From positions 1 through 16,782 of the forward strand of contig JAMCZP010000219.1 of NCBI GenBank assembly GCA_023485185.1: a stretch of 16,782 nucleotides of DNA, written 5' to 3'. A model generated the notes under the pieces. The model was not told the origin of the DNA. It did no database searches and was given only the letters and a program-made list of their open reading frames with translations. Positions 10,201 to 16,782 of this stretch are shown here, piece after piece. Within the stretch, counting starts at the first letter, position 1. The number at the start of each line of letters is the position of its first letter. Made by a program: the position numbers and the translations under genes. The stretch is from Gammaproteobacteria bacterium. Lineage in GTDB: Bacteria; Pseudomonadota; Gammaproteobacteria; Pseudomonadales; Halomonadaceae.

Positions 10201-11128
10201 TCGCTTGCTAGCGTTGGGGAATGTTGAACACGATGCAGATTCCCCAGTCCCTGGTTCATGGTGGGAAGAAGTGGAAACCCAGCGCGATTCACCCGTGGCC
10301 ATTCCCGACTGGTTGGCCGATGTGCCTGATGGGCGTCTGCGGTTAGCTGACATTGCCATGGGAGAGCGCCGTTTTGGCCCCTTAACGGCTTATTGGAAAA
10401 CTGATGGAGAGCGCTTTTCGCTCACTCCAGTAGGTTTGACGATGGGGCAGCTTTCCGCCCGCGGCGAGCTACATTGGGAGGGGAGTTCACTCTCTAGTCA
10501 CACTCGTGCCGATATCTCTATTCAAGGTGGTGACGTAGGGACTGCGCTAGAGCGTCTTGATCAACCGGTAGTGATGCGCAGCCGGAGTACCGATGTGGTC
10601 GCGTCACTTGATTGGCCGGGGGCGCCCTGGCAATTGGATCTGAGTCAATCCGATGGTTATATCCGAACCGATATCCGCGATGGACGCTTTGTAACGCTTG
10701 AGTCGGCCCCGGTACGTCTAGTTGGTTTGCTCAATTTTGACAATATTTTACGCCGCTTGCGCTTAGATTTTTCCGATGTGACCGGTCAGGGAACGGCTTT
10801 TGACCGCGTGCAGGGCACTGCCGATGTGGCGGGTGGGCTGTTGACATTGCGTGGGCCGTTGCAAATTGACGCTCCTGCCGCCACCCTTACCCTTACAGGT
10901 GATGTCGACCTTGTGAATCGTGAACTTGACCAGCGGCTTGGCGTCATACTGCCAGTGACCGAAAGCTTGCCCATCGCGGCGATTGCCGTTGGTGCGCCCA
11001 TTGTAGGTGGCGCGCTGTTTCTCGCTGACCAGTTATTTGGCGACGCCTTAGATCGAGCCACGACACTCCATTATCGCGTGCGAGGCCCCTGGACCTCGCC
11101 GCAGGTTACTTTAGAAGGCCCTCAATGA
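7274..11128 (+). CDS. yhdP: YhdP-type AsmA-like phospholipid transport protein
   Basis: YhdP, with TamB and YdbH, is one of the large AsmA-like bridge proteins that move phospholipids across the periplasm to the outer membrane in E. coli. The product is 1284 aa (E. coli about 1266). It has an N-terminal membrane anchor (about residues 11-31), then a long, beta-strand-rich periplasmic part with low sequence constraint. The C-terminal block is diagnostic: [20 protein letters not shown], then [20 protein letters not shown], and the [20 protein letters not shown] region. The start follows the rng stop by 3 nt and has no clear ribosome-binding site, suggesting coupling to rng. The last 4 nt overlap tldD (ATGA). 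The reading frame is intact throughout. A G-rich stretch at 8069-8107 is described separately. Confidence 0.94.
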   Translation: MLTRSLMRWSLVVMAWLLGSIAVVLLLLRLAISQTDALTPRIEALLEARIGVPVTIERLSLALARNDLLLRLDGLKAETPDGQALFSLDHAGLRLDFWATLANLAPIFNDARISGTEFHLYEGIGGAWQWPEPAELPSLIAPEPDVDLATLDDWVGLILRQRVWVNDTRMVLHGSEDTVMLHAQTLLLTGDERRTRLQGAINIAESIQQAREIPLPAAEIKLEMQPGRLGFSDFSAALQLDIQLDQLVVLADMFRPDHVAYLEQAGGRARLWGRWGGGRLEEARISVDVPQLTLRHDVQYAVLRDIEANGLWQRDGDGGEAWLSGDAQSVEWAQPVGGSDGPALPRHWSASHQPGRWEVRTSAFELASLTAWRDYVFLPESVTRVLQTLSPRGQVQGLHVGQRDGQWGVDAAITGVEVSPWQKAPGGGPLDAWVQARNLRGRVLFSSNGDSTLYFPDVFSAPMQLRHAEGEVEWVYDGPRAMVSGKRLKVDWDGAQVTGGFGLVTGQQRGHFGLDIDFSDVDAIERPLAQWLPLGVMEEGLSTYLLNDIGGYVSEGSLRLSQPIGESSTGADFTATLALAINQGHMPIAPGWPRLEDVEGRLKWQNKVLDAEIDHAQSHGVTASQGEVKMEDEVLDLSGQLHADGQALTDFLQAMPDIDLSQLNDLSVTGEVNGDIALSLPLETPEALQLEINAQPRFSEIVYQPLELRAQAVEGDLTWLQDGENQGLMGNATGQLLGGEINADIDTRRNRVQLQGSVASAALFDLADLDDSQWRLPLEGQLQWQGLVSLLPTPTVRLESRLIGITSHLPEPFAKSAQQPWPWIVTADIDAGRVESRLSDIAFARAQQRNGAIAGALHLGSEAASPPEWPSQAGFSIAADVPRIDPLAWQEALAPLFTGAGSSLSSGNSQMPIVVSLATPCVVYQSECLGNISAAGSVNNSRADLDVSGNIVTGHLIYNDASSHPLDIVVESIALDRLLALGNVEHDADSPVPGSWWEEVETQRDSPVAIPDWLADVPDGRLRLADIAMGERRFGPLTAYWKTDGERFSLTPVGLTMGQLSARGELHWEGSSLSSHTRADISIQGGDVGTALERLDQPVVMRSRSTDVVASLDWPGAPWQLDLSQSDGYIRTDIRDGRFVTLESAPVRLVGLLNFDNILRRLRLDFSDVTGQGTAFDRVQGTADVAGGLLTLRGPLQIDAPAATLTLTGDVDLVNRELDQRLGVILPVTESLPIAAIAVGAPIVGGALFLADQLFGDALDRATTLHYRVRGPWTSPQVTLEGPQ

Positions 11129-12576
11129 CCGCATATAAAAACGATGTAGATACCGCTGCTGCCATCCTGTTAACGCCCGGCGGACTAGACTTAGATGCGC
11201 TGGAAACGGGGCTAGGCTATGCCATGGGCGTGGGTATTGATTACGCCGATTTATACTTTCAACGTACCTGGCAAGAAGGCTGGGTATTGGAAGATGGCGA
11301 AGTTAAAGAGGCTAGCTATAACATTGACGGTGGCGTCGGTGTGCGCTCTATGGCGGGTGAAAAAACCGGCTTTGCCTACTCCAATCAAATTACCGCTGAT
11401 GCACTAATGGATACTGGCCGCACGGCAGCGGGCATTGTGCGTAGTGGCAAACGGCTTCCCGGACAGGCGGTACACCAAGTATCAGCTGCATCACGCTACG
11501 CGGGTATTGATCCCTTGGCGGGGCTTAGTGCTGAAGATAAGGTGGCCATGCTGAAGCAAGCTGATCATGTGGCGCGTGCAGCAGACCCCAGTATCAGCCA
11601 AGTCAGTGCCTCGCTTTCAGGCACCTATGAAGTCGTGCTGGTAAGGGCAAGCGACGGAACATTGGCGGCGGATATTCGTCCGCTAGTGCGTTTTAATGTC
11701 AGCGTTATTGCGGTCAAGAATGGCCGCCGTGAACGTGGCAGTGCCGGTGGTGGTGGCCGCTATTCGATGGCCAAACTGCGCGATGATCAAGTCGCGGAGC
11801 ACTACGCTAAAGAGGCTGTTCGTCAGGCCCTTGTCAACCTGGAGGCAATTGATGCGCCCGCTGGACAAATGCCCGTTGTGTTGGCGTCTGGATGGCCAGG
11901 CATTTTGCTCCATGAGGCCGTTGGTCATGGCTTGGAGGGTGATTTTAACCGCAAAGGTAGTTCTGCTTTTGCTGGTCAGATGGGTAAACGCGTTGCCGCT
12001 AAAGGCGTCACTATTGTCGATGACGCAACCATCGCAGACTCTCGTGGTTCGATGAGCGTCGATGACGAAGGTACGCCGGGTCAATATACACCGCTTATCG
12101 AAGACGGTATTTTGACCGGCTATATGCAGGACAAGCTGAATGCCCGCTTGATGGGCATGGCACCAACGGGTAATGCTCGCCGCGAGTCCTTTGCGCATCT
12201 ACCGATGCCCCGTATGACCAATACCGTCATGCTAGCGGGCCAGGATGAGCCCAGCGACATCATTAAAAGTGTAAAGCGTGGCATTTATGCGGTGAGCTTT
12301 GGCGGCGGCCAAGTCGATATTACCTCTGGGAAGTTCGTGTTCTCCGCAAGCGAAGCCTACCTGATTGAAGACGGTAAGGTGACGGCACCGGTAAAAGGCG
12401 CCACGCTAATTGGTAACGGGCCAGAAGCGATGCAGCGCGTATCAATGATTGGCCACGACATGGCGCTTGATACAGGTATTGGCGTGTGTGGCAAAGAGGG
12501 GCAGGGGGTGCCGGTCGGTGTTGGTCAGCCCACCCTGAAGTTGGATGAGCTAACCGTTGGTGGTACGCAGTCTTAA
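11125..12576 (+). CDS. tldD: Metalloprotease subunit TldD
   Basis: TldD is the catalytic subunit of the TldD/TldE zinc protease, which degrades unfolded peptides; in E. coli it matures microcin B17 and removes the antitoxin CcdA. The 483-aa protein contains the zinc site HEAVGH (residues 263-268) in [20 protein letters not shown], and Cys455 in [11 protein letters not shown] fits the third ligand described for E. coli TldD. Other family blocks are [20 protein letters not shown] and [19 protein letters not shown]. The start overlaps yhdP by 4 nt. In Pseudomonas aeruginosa I recall a nitrilase-family gene between yhdP and tldD; none is present here. The gene ends 7 nt before the convergent yjgA stop. 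Its partner TldE is encoded at 13229-14569. Confidence 0.97.
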   Translation: MTAYKNDVDTAAAILLTPGGLDLDALETGLGYAMGVGIDYADLYFQRTWQEGWVLEDGEVKEASYNIDGGVGVRSMAGEKTGFAYSNQITADALMDTGRTAAGIVRSGKRLPGQAVHQVSAASRYAGIDPLAGLSAEDKVAMLKQADHVARAADPSISQVSASLSGTYEVVLVRASDGTLAADIRPLVRFNVSVIAVKNGRRERGSAGGGGRYSMAKLRDDQVAEHYAKEAVRQALVNLEAIDAPAGQMPVVLASGWPGILLHEAVGHGLEGDFNRKGSSAFAGQMGKRVAAKGVTIVDDATIADSRGSMSVDDEGTPGQYTPLIEDGILTGYMQDKLNARLMGMAPTGNARRESFAHLPMPRMTNTVMLAGQDEPSDIIKSVKRGIYAVSFGGGQVDITSGKFVFSASEAYLIEDGKVTAPVKGATLIGNGPEAMQRVSMIGHDMALDTGIGVCGKEGQGVPVGVGQPTLKLDELTVGGTQS

Positions 12577-12583
12577 ACGATAT

Positions 12584-13105
12584 TCAAAGCGCTAACGTTT
12601 CACGTAGGTGCTTGAATAGCTTGCGCGAACTGGTGGGTGGTTTACCCTGTTCGCGCTCACGCTGAGCGTTGCGTATCAGTTGACGTAGCGTTTGGCGGTC
12701 GGCATCGGGATACTCGGCCATGAAAAGATCAACAGCATTATCGCCCTCATCAATTAAGCGTTCCCGCCATTTTTCGAGGCGATGAAAAGCATGGTCGCGT
12801 TGCTCCTGTTCTTGATCAATAGAGTCGAAGACGCCTTGAATGGCAGTGAGGTCTTCTTTACGAATTAATTTGCCGACGTACTGCATGTGCCGACGACGGC
12901 CTTCATGAGAGCGTATGCGCGATGTTTCCTCGATAGCACGCAGCATATCGTCTGAGAGAGGAAAGCGGGCGCGCTCGGCTGGTCGCATCGCAATTAAAGT
13001 TTCCCCAAGTGCCTGTAAGGCATGCATTTCGCGTTTGAGTTGCGACTTGCTAGGGCGTTCTTCCTGGTCTTCTGTTTCAACAGGATCGGGACGTTGCTTT
13101 CGCAT
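12584..13105 (-). CDS. darP: Ribosome biogenesis factor YjgA/DarP
   Basis: DarP (YjgA) binds late precursors of the 50S subunit near the peptidyl-transferase centre and promotes their maturation. The 173-aa, highly charged and mostly helical protein matches the family along its length: SKSQLKREMHALQALGE, EGRRRHMQYVGKLIR, the RERLIDEGDNAVDLFMAEYP region, and PDADRQTLRQLIRNAQREREQGKPP near the end in pieces around residues 132-156. I chose the ATG at 13105. A GTG four codons upstream (13117) is possible, and neither has a strong ribosome-binding site. An extended -10 promoter sits about 32 bp upstream. The gene is convergent with tldD (7-nt gap, no visible terminator) and divergent from pmbA. 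Confidence 0.94.
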   Translation of the reverse strand: MRKQRPDPVETEDQEERPSKSQLKREMHALQALGETLIAMRPAERARFPLSDDMLRAIEETSRIRSHEGRRRHMQYVGKLIRKEDLTAIQGVFDSIDQEQEQRDHAFHRLEKWRERLIDEGDNAVDLFMAEYPDADRQTLRQLIRNAQREREQGKPPTSSRKLFKHLRETLAL

Positions 13106-13136
13106 AATGTGACTCACTGACTAGATTCGTTGCAGC

Positions 13137-13144
13137 ATTATACC
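13137..13144 (-). promoter_or_regulatory. Extended -10 promoter for yjgA/darP
   Basis: The minus strand reads TGGTATAAT with the TATAAT hexamer at 13142-13137, a perfect -10 box with the TGn extension. A good -35 box is not visible at 17 bp, which extended -10 promoters do not need. The predicted start near 13130 gives a leader of about 25 nt before the yjgA ATG. On the plus strand the overlapping TATACC (13139-13144), with CTGACT 16 bp upstream, is a weaker possible pmbA promoter, so the two could compete for polymerase. Confidence 0.55.
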
Positions 13145-13228
13145 AGCTGCGAGTACAACATTGATTAGCCGATGACACTCTCTTGAAAGACGTTGGTTGA
13201 GAGACATTCGGTTGATAAAGGAGGTTAT

Positions 13229-14569
13229 ATGGCACAGGCATTTGATGCAGCGGCGCAGCAGTCATTACTGACCGCGCGGGCTGAAGAGGCGCTAGCGTTG
13301 GCAAAACACTTAGGCGCGGATGCGGCGGAAGTAGGTGCAAGCGTTGATCAGGGCGTTGGTGTCAGCGTGCGCTTGGGTGAAGTTGAGACGGTTGAATTGT
13401 CGCGTGATCAAGGCATTGCTGTCACATTATATGTCGGCCAGCGTAAGGGCAGTGCATCATCTACCGATGCTAGCAGTGCCTCCATTCAGGCAGCCGTTGA
13501 GAAAGCGTTCGCCATCGCCCGCTACACCGGGGAAGACCCGGCGGCTGGGCTGGCGGATGCTTCACTAATGGCCACTGAACTGCCTGACCTAAAAGTGCAC
13601 TACCCCTGGTCATTAACAACCGATGAGGCGATTGAGCTGGCGCTTGCCTGCGAGCAGGCTGGGCGTGAAGTTGAAGGGATTACGCAGTCCGATGGTGCCT
13701 CGCTCTCCAGCGGTGAAGGGGTGCGCGTCTACGCCAATAGCCATGGTTTTTTGGGTACCCAAAAAGGTAGCAGTCACTCTCTCTCGTGCATGCTGATTGC
13801 CCAGGATGCGGGCGGTATGCAGCGCGACTATGATTATACTTCTGGGCGTGATCCCCGTAGCTTACGTGATCCTGCAGAGGTGGGCCGAGAAGCGGCTGCT
13901 CGCACACTACGTAGGCTGGGGGCCAAGCGTCCCCCTACGGGTACATTTCCAGTGCTGTTTGACCCTTCGTTAGCCGGTGGCTTGATAGGGCATTTACTTG
14001 GCGGGCTCGCCGGAGGGGCGTTATATCGGCAGGCGTCGTTTCTCTGTGACCGACTGGGGACGCCGCTATTTCCGGACTGGTTTAGCTTAGAGGAGCGTCC
14101 GATGGAAATCGGTGCCATGGCGAGCACGCCGTTTGATGGCGAAGGCGTACAAACCCGTAATAACCGGTTTATCGAGCAAGGCCGAATTGCAAGCTATATG
14201 CTCTCTTCTTACAGTGCGCGGCGATTAAATATGCAAACCACGGGGAATGCCGGTGGAGCACGCAATGTTCGCCTGACGGTACCCTTACAGTCCCGTAATG
14301 ACTTACTGAAAGAGATGGGGCGAGGTATTTGGGTAACGGAGTTAATGGGCCAGGGTGTCAACGGTGTTACCGGTGATTACTCACGTGGAGCAGCCGGGTT
14401 TTGGGTGGAAAACGGTAAGGTTCAGTATCCAATTGAAGAGTTCACTATCGCTAGCAATCTCGAGCGAATGTTTTCAGGATTGGTGGGGGTAGGCGATGAC
14501 ACTGATACCCGTGGCAGTGTGCACACGGGTAGTTGGTTAATTGATGCGATGACAGTTGCTGGTGACTAA
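13229..14569 (+). CDS. pmbA: Metalloprotease complex subunit TldE (PmbA)
   Basis: PmbA/TldE is the partner of TldD in the heterodimeric zinc protease; it shapes the peptide chamber but carries no zinc site. The 446-aa protein lacks HExxxH, as expected. It has the family blocks GGLIGHLLGGLAGGALYRQA, VTELMGQGVNGVTGDYSRGA and AGFWVENGKVQYPIEEFTIA, matching E. coli PmbA closely. The start is well defined: ATG at 13229 follows an almost perfect ribosome-binding site, AAAGGAGG (13217-13224), with 4 nt between; the in-frame TTG 12 codons upstream is not used. Unlike tldD it is not at the end of the mre transcription unit: yjgA on the other strand separates the two. It converges on ptsO, with 29 nt between stops and no visible terminator. 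Confidence 0.96.
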   Translation: MAQAFDAAAQQSLLTARAEEALALAKHLGADAAEVGASVDQGVGVSVRLGEVETVELSRDQGIAVTLYVGQRKGSASSTDASSASIQAAVEKAFAIARYTGEDPAAGLADASLMATELPDLKVHYPWSLTTDEAIELALACEQAGREVEGITQSDGASLSSGEGVRVYANSHGFLGTQKGSSHSLSCMLIAQDAGGMQRDYDYTSGRDPRSLRDPAEVGREAAARTLRRLGAKRPPTGTFPVLFDPSLAGGLIGHLLGGLAGGALYRQASFLCDRLGTPLFPDWFSLEERPMEIGAMASTPFDGEGVQTRNNRFIEQGRIASYMLSSYSARRLNMQTTGNAGGARNVRLTVPLQSRNDLLKEMGRGIWVTELMGQGVNGVTGDYSRGAAGFWVENGKVQYPIEEFTIASNLERMFSGLVGVGDDTDTRGSVHTGSWLIDAMTVAGD

Positions 14570-14598
14570 AAAGAAAAGCTTGCACGTAAAAGCGTAGT

Positions 14599-14868
14599 CT
14601 ATTGATCTTCTTCAAATCGCGCTTCGAACAGCGCTTGAATGGCTTCAAGCGCTTGTTCTGCATCGTCACCTTCAGCATTAACTCTCAGCTCAGTACCGCA
14701 AGGTGCGGCGAGCATTAGTAGCGACATAATATTGGCAGCGTCGGCGACCTGTTGTTGCTTATAGACACGTATTTTAGCCGTGAATTGTTGTCCGCATTTG
14801 ACTAGTTTGGTGGCCGCGCGGGCATGTAGTCCGCGCTGATTGGTAAGTATGAGTATTCTTTCTGGCAC
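14599..14868 (-). CDS. ptsO: Phosphocarrier protein NPr (HPr-like, nitrogen PTS)
   Basis: NPr carries phosphate from EI-Ntr (PtsP, not in this window) to EIIA-Ntr (PtsN). The 89-aa HPr-fold protein has the phosphorylation site His15 in RGLHARAATKLV (residues 12-23), and NIMSLLMLAA (46-55) at the position of the HPr regulatory-serine helix. The start is GTG at 14868 (read as Met), preceded by AAAGGAA at a good distance; no suitable ATG gives a full HPr fold. It is the last gene of the hpf-ptsN-rapZ-ptsO unit, 45 nt after rapZ, the order known from Pseudomonas and E. coli. Confidence 0.95.
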   Translation of the reverse strand: MPERILILTNQRGLHARAATKLVKCGQQFTAKIRVYKQQQVADAANIMSLLMLAAPCGTELRVNAEGDDAEQALEAIQALFEARFEEDQ

Positions 14869-14913
14869 CCTGGTTCCTTTTCGCCGAGTGGTGTCATTAA
14901 TGGGCAGAAGCGC

Positions 14914-15846
14914 TTAAGAAGTCTCTTGCCGCTTATCGATTTGGGTGAGATTGGTCAACGGAAGCGCTGACTGATCGCTCAACGTGTACTGCAAGCCTAA
15001 TTCGCGATGCCTCAGTTGCACCTCGCCCATGCGGGGTGCCAGTCTTTTGGCTAGCTGTTCGACCATATACACCGAACGATGCTGACCGCCAGTACACCCA
15101 ATGGCAATGGTCATATAACTGCGTTGGCTATTCTGGTAGGCGGGTAGCCAACGTTCTAGCCAAGCCTGAATATCATTGCTCATATCATCGACAATGGGGT
15201 AACTGCTTAAAAAAGCCACAATGTTAGCGTCGCGGCCGGTAAATTGACGCAGTGTTGGATCCCAGTAAGGATTCGGCAGGCAGCGCACATCGAAGACCAA
15301 ATCTGCATCCATGGGAACGCCGCGTTTATAACCGAATGATTCAAATGTCAGCGTAAGCTGGTCACGTCGCTGGTGGGCGACCTGATCGGTAATCCGGCGA
15401 CGTAAATCGTGTACCGACAAACGTGAGGTATCTATCAGCAGGTCGGCCAAATCACGAATATCGTGTAGCGTTTCCTCTTCTTTATTAATCGCCTCTTCCA
15501 GCGTCATCTCGCTGTCGCGGGTTAGCGGGTGCCTGCGCCGCGTGGCTGAGTAGCGTTCAAGAAGAATGCGTGCATCAGTGGTCAAATAGATGACTTGAAA
15601 ATCTATTTGACGCTGGCGTAGCTCTTCTAGCTGGGCAGGGAGGCGTTCTAATGCGCCTGGCAGGTTACGGGCATCGATGCTGACCGCCAAATGCGTGCGT
15701 TCACCTTGGTCGCGTAGTTCATCCACCAACGACCCCAGCAGCATGGCGGGGAGGTTATCAATGGCGTAGTAGCCAAGGTCTTCCAGCGCTTGCAAGGCGA
15801 TGGATTTACCAGACCCCGAACGGCCGCTAATGATCACCAGTTGCAT
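14914..15846 (-). CDS. rapZ: RapZ, RNase adaptor / nucleotide-binding regulator, with C-terminal extension
   Basis: In E. coli RapZ senses glucosamine-6-phosphate and hands the small RNA GlmZ to RNase E, controlling glmS. Whether GlmZ exists here is unknown. The protein is 310 aa against 284 in E. coli. It starts MQLVIISGRSGSGKS with the Walker A motif GRSGSGKS (residues 8-15), followed by ALEDLGYYAIDNLP. The C-terminal half has FESFGYKRGVPMDADLVFDV (168-187), RCLPNPYWDP and GCTGGQHRSVYMVEQLA. Family alignment would end near the RHREL segment (279-283), but about 27 further residues follow, ending KRQETS. The KRKP tail that matters for RNA binding in E. coli is absent. The ATG at 15846 was chosen because the motif begins there; an in-frame upstream start adds 17 residues not seen in the family. 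ptsN ends 62 nt upstream. Confidence 0.95.
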   Translation of the reverse strand: MQLVIISGRSGSGKSIALQALEDLGYYAIDNLPAMLLGSLVDELRDQGERTHLAVSIDARNLPGALERLPAQLEELRQRQIDFQVIYLTTDARILLERYSATRRRHPLTRDSEMTLEEAINKEEETLHDIRDLADLLIDTSRLSVHDLRRRITDQVAHQRRDQLTLTFESFGYKRGVPMDADLVFDVRCLPNPYWDPTLRQFTGRDANIVAFLSSYPIVDDMSNDIQAWLERWLPAYQNSQRSYMTIAIGCTGGQHRSVYMVEQLAKRLAPRMGEVQLRHRELGLQYTLSDQSALPLTNLTQIDKRQETS

Positions 15847-15908
15847 TAAGACTCTCTTTGCTTTGAGCAGGCTGAGTTGATGGTAGCTACTAGACAAGCA
15901 GAGCGTTG

Positions 15909-16379
15909 TTAGGGGGCTGACTGCTCACGAATTTTAGCAGTAATAAGATCGAGTAATTCGCGCTGGCTGCCGGCTTTGCGCAGTTGCTGGCGAGTGTCCG
16001 CATCATTCATGATGGTAGCGACTTGACCTAACAGGGAAAGGTGCGTGTCATCTGCCTCTTCGGGTACGAGTAACACAAACACCAGATCGACTGGGTCGCC
16101 GTCGATAGCATCAAAATCGATTGGCTCCGCAAGCTTCAAAAAACCAGCAATAGGCGTTGAGCAGTGAGGGCTACGCGCATGAGGGATAGCCACACCATTA
16201 CCTATACCTGTGCTTCCTAAGCGTTCTCTACCAATTAATCGGCTAAACACTTCTTGGCTATCAAGGCTGGGCGTGTTTTGGGCAATAAAGGTGCTGAAAA
16301 ACTCCAGCACCCTTTTTTTGCTGCCCCCGGGCACATCGTATAGAACGCGTTCCGGGGGGAGTATGGTTTCCAACGTCAT
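15909..16379 (-). CDS. ptsN: EIIA-Ntr, nitrogen-PTS regulatory protein
   Basis: PtsN is the terminal phosphoacceptor of the nitrogen-related PTS; its unphosphorylated form regulates potassium transport and stress responses in the organisms studied. The 156-aa protein has the PTS EIIA type-2 fold signature GSTGIGNGVAIPHARSPH, with phosphorylated His67. The block DGDPVDLVFVLLVPEEADDTHL is also typical. The ATG at 16379 lies only 4 nt after the hpf stop and lacks a good ribosome-binding site (the nearest is AGG about 14 nt away), so translation probably depends on hpf. Codons 8-19 can form a GC-only 7-bp hairpin, followed at once by an A7 run (codons 21-23); see findings. The gene is part of the hpf-ptsN-rapZ-ptsO unit. 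Confidence 0.96.
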   Translation of the reverse strand: MTLETILPPERVLYDVPGGSKKRVLEFFSTFIAQNTPSLDSQEVFSRLIGRERLGSTGIGNGVAIPHARSPHCSTPIAGFLKLAEPIDFDAIDGDPVDLVFVLLVPEEADDTHLSLLGQVATIMNDADTRQQLRKAGSQRELLDLITAKIREQSAP

Positions 16380-16383
16380 TGAA

Positions 16384-16692
16384 TTAACGCACACCTGCGC
16401 CTTGGGCGCGAGCTTGTGCTTTTTCCTTGTGTTTAACGAGTTGACGATCAATTTTATCCGCTAAGGCATCAATCGCGGCGTACATATCACTGTCTAAAGC
16501 TTCTGCATGTAGATCTGCACCTGCTGCGTGCAGTGTACAAGCGGCTTGCTGTCGCTCTTTTTCCACAGATAAGGTGACTTGCACCGTGGTTATATTGTCG
16601 TAATGACGCTCGACACGTTCAAGTTTTTCATTGACATAGTCACGCAAGGCGTCAGTCAGATCTACGTGATGACCAGTGATATTAACTTGCAT
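16384..16692 (-). CDS. hpf: Ribosome hibernation promoting factor (short HPF)
   Basis: HPF binds in the decoding channel of the 30S subunit during stationary phase and, with RMF, favours 100S dimers. The 102-aa protein is of the short type, without the C-terminal dimerisation domain of long HPF. It shows MQVNITGHHVDLTDALRDYV, the KLERVERHYDNIT helix, and the DSDMYAAIDALADKIDRQL segment that leads into the basic C-terminus (KHKEKAQARAQ). The ATG at 16692 has an AAGGAG ribosome-binding site about 7 nt upstream; the in-frame GTG at 16776 is not supported. In this gene order rpoN normally precedes hpf; its 3' end is not recognisable in the 90 nt up to the window edge, so it probably ends just outside. 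Confidence 0.96.
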   Translation of the reverse strand: MQVNITGHHVDLTDALRDYVNEKLERVERHYDNITTVQVTLSVEKERQQAACTLHAAGADLHAEALDSDMYAAIDALADKIDRQLVKHKEKAQARAQGAGVR

Positions 16693-16725
16693 TGACGTAC
16701 TCCTTATCCATCGGACTGTACTTCG

Positions 16726-16752
16726 ATTGTAACCCTTTTTCCCGCGTTGCAA
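16726..16752 (-). promoter_or_regulatory. Possible sigma70-type promoter upstream of hpf
   Basis: The minus strand has TTGCAA (16752-16747) and TACAAT (16731-16726), separated by 15 bp. TACAAT matches the -10 consensus at 5 of 6 positions, TTGCAA the -35 box at 4 of 6; the spacer is short. It would start hpf about 25-30 nt upstream of its ATG, allowing hpf-ptsN-rapZ-ptsO to be expressed apart from rpoN. Confidence 0.35.
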
Positions 16753-16782
16753 AGCCCTTGTAGAGAGTTTCCTCACTATTGT

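Noticed and set aside
11683..12198. Long open frame on the minus strand inside tldD
   Set aside because: It is antisense to the zinc-site region of tldD, has no family resemblance I can see and no ribosome-binding site of note. It is a shadow of strong codon bias.
14570..14598. Terminator between pmbA and ptsO
   Set aside because: Only a 4-bp GCTT/AAGC pairing is visible, with no T-tract on either strand.
16693..16782. 3' end of rpoN at the right edge
   Set aside because: None of the three minus-strand frames shows the RpoN-box or a recognisable C-terminus. rpoN is expected from gene order only, so it was not annotated.

Overview
The window is a stretch of gammaproteobacterial core chromosome, most likely from a Halomonas-type organism (Halomonadaceae; Oceanospirillales/Pseudomonadales neighbourhood). 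Three things point there. gatCAB lies head-to-head with mreBCD, as in Pseudomonas and relatives and unlike E. coli, which has no gatCAB. The mreBCD-maf-rng-yhdP-tldD order is conserved. The nitrogen-PTS cluster is of the hpf-ptsN-rapZ-ptsO type. GC content looks moderate, in the mid-50s by eye (not computed). Almost the whole window is coding. I see no tRNA or rRNA gene, insertion sequence, prophage, CRISPR array or other accessory island.

Layout, left to right. (1) Positions 1-2403, minus strand: gatC-gatA-gatB, the tRNA-dependent amidotransferase; gatB runs off the left edge. (2) 2404-2632: a 229-bp divergent intergenic region with several inverted repeats, the most structured non-coding DNA here. 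(3) 2633-12576, plus strand: mreB-mreC-mreD-maf-rng-yhdP-tldD, mostly joined by overlaps of 1-4 nt or very short gaps, so probably one long transcription unit. (4) 12584-13105, minus strand: yjgA/darP, convergent with tldD and divergent from pmbA. (5) 13229-14569, plus strand: pmbA/tldE. (6) 14599-16692, minus strand: hpf-ptsN-rapZ-ptsO as a transcription unit; rpoN would be expected just beyond the right edge but is not visible.

How the genes work together. GatCAB makes correctly charged Gln-tRNA and/or Asn-tRNA. MreBCD organises lateral cell-wall synthesis. Maf removes or recycles nucleotides, RNase G (first named CafA in E. coli because of its cell-shape phenotype) processes rRNA and mRNA, and YhdP carries phospholipids towards the outer membrane. 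TldD and PmbA/TldE form one metalloprotease complex but are encoded either side of yjgA, a 50S assembly factor. Hpf hibernates ribosomes, PtsN and PtsO form the end of the nitrogen-related phosphorelay, and RapZ controls amino-sugar synthesis in enterics.

I found no convincing previously undescribed biological system: every gene belongs to a known core family. The points worth a second look are modest. They are the dyad-rich gatC/mreB intergenic region (including a 17-bp inverted repeat and a terminator-like hairpin pointing at gatC), a RapZ with an unusual C-terminal extension, the unclear mreC start, a hairpin and A7 run in the first codons of ptsN, and a G-quadruplex-like stretch in yhdP.
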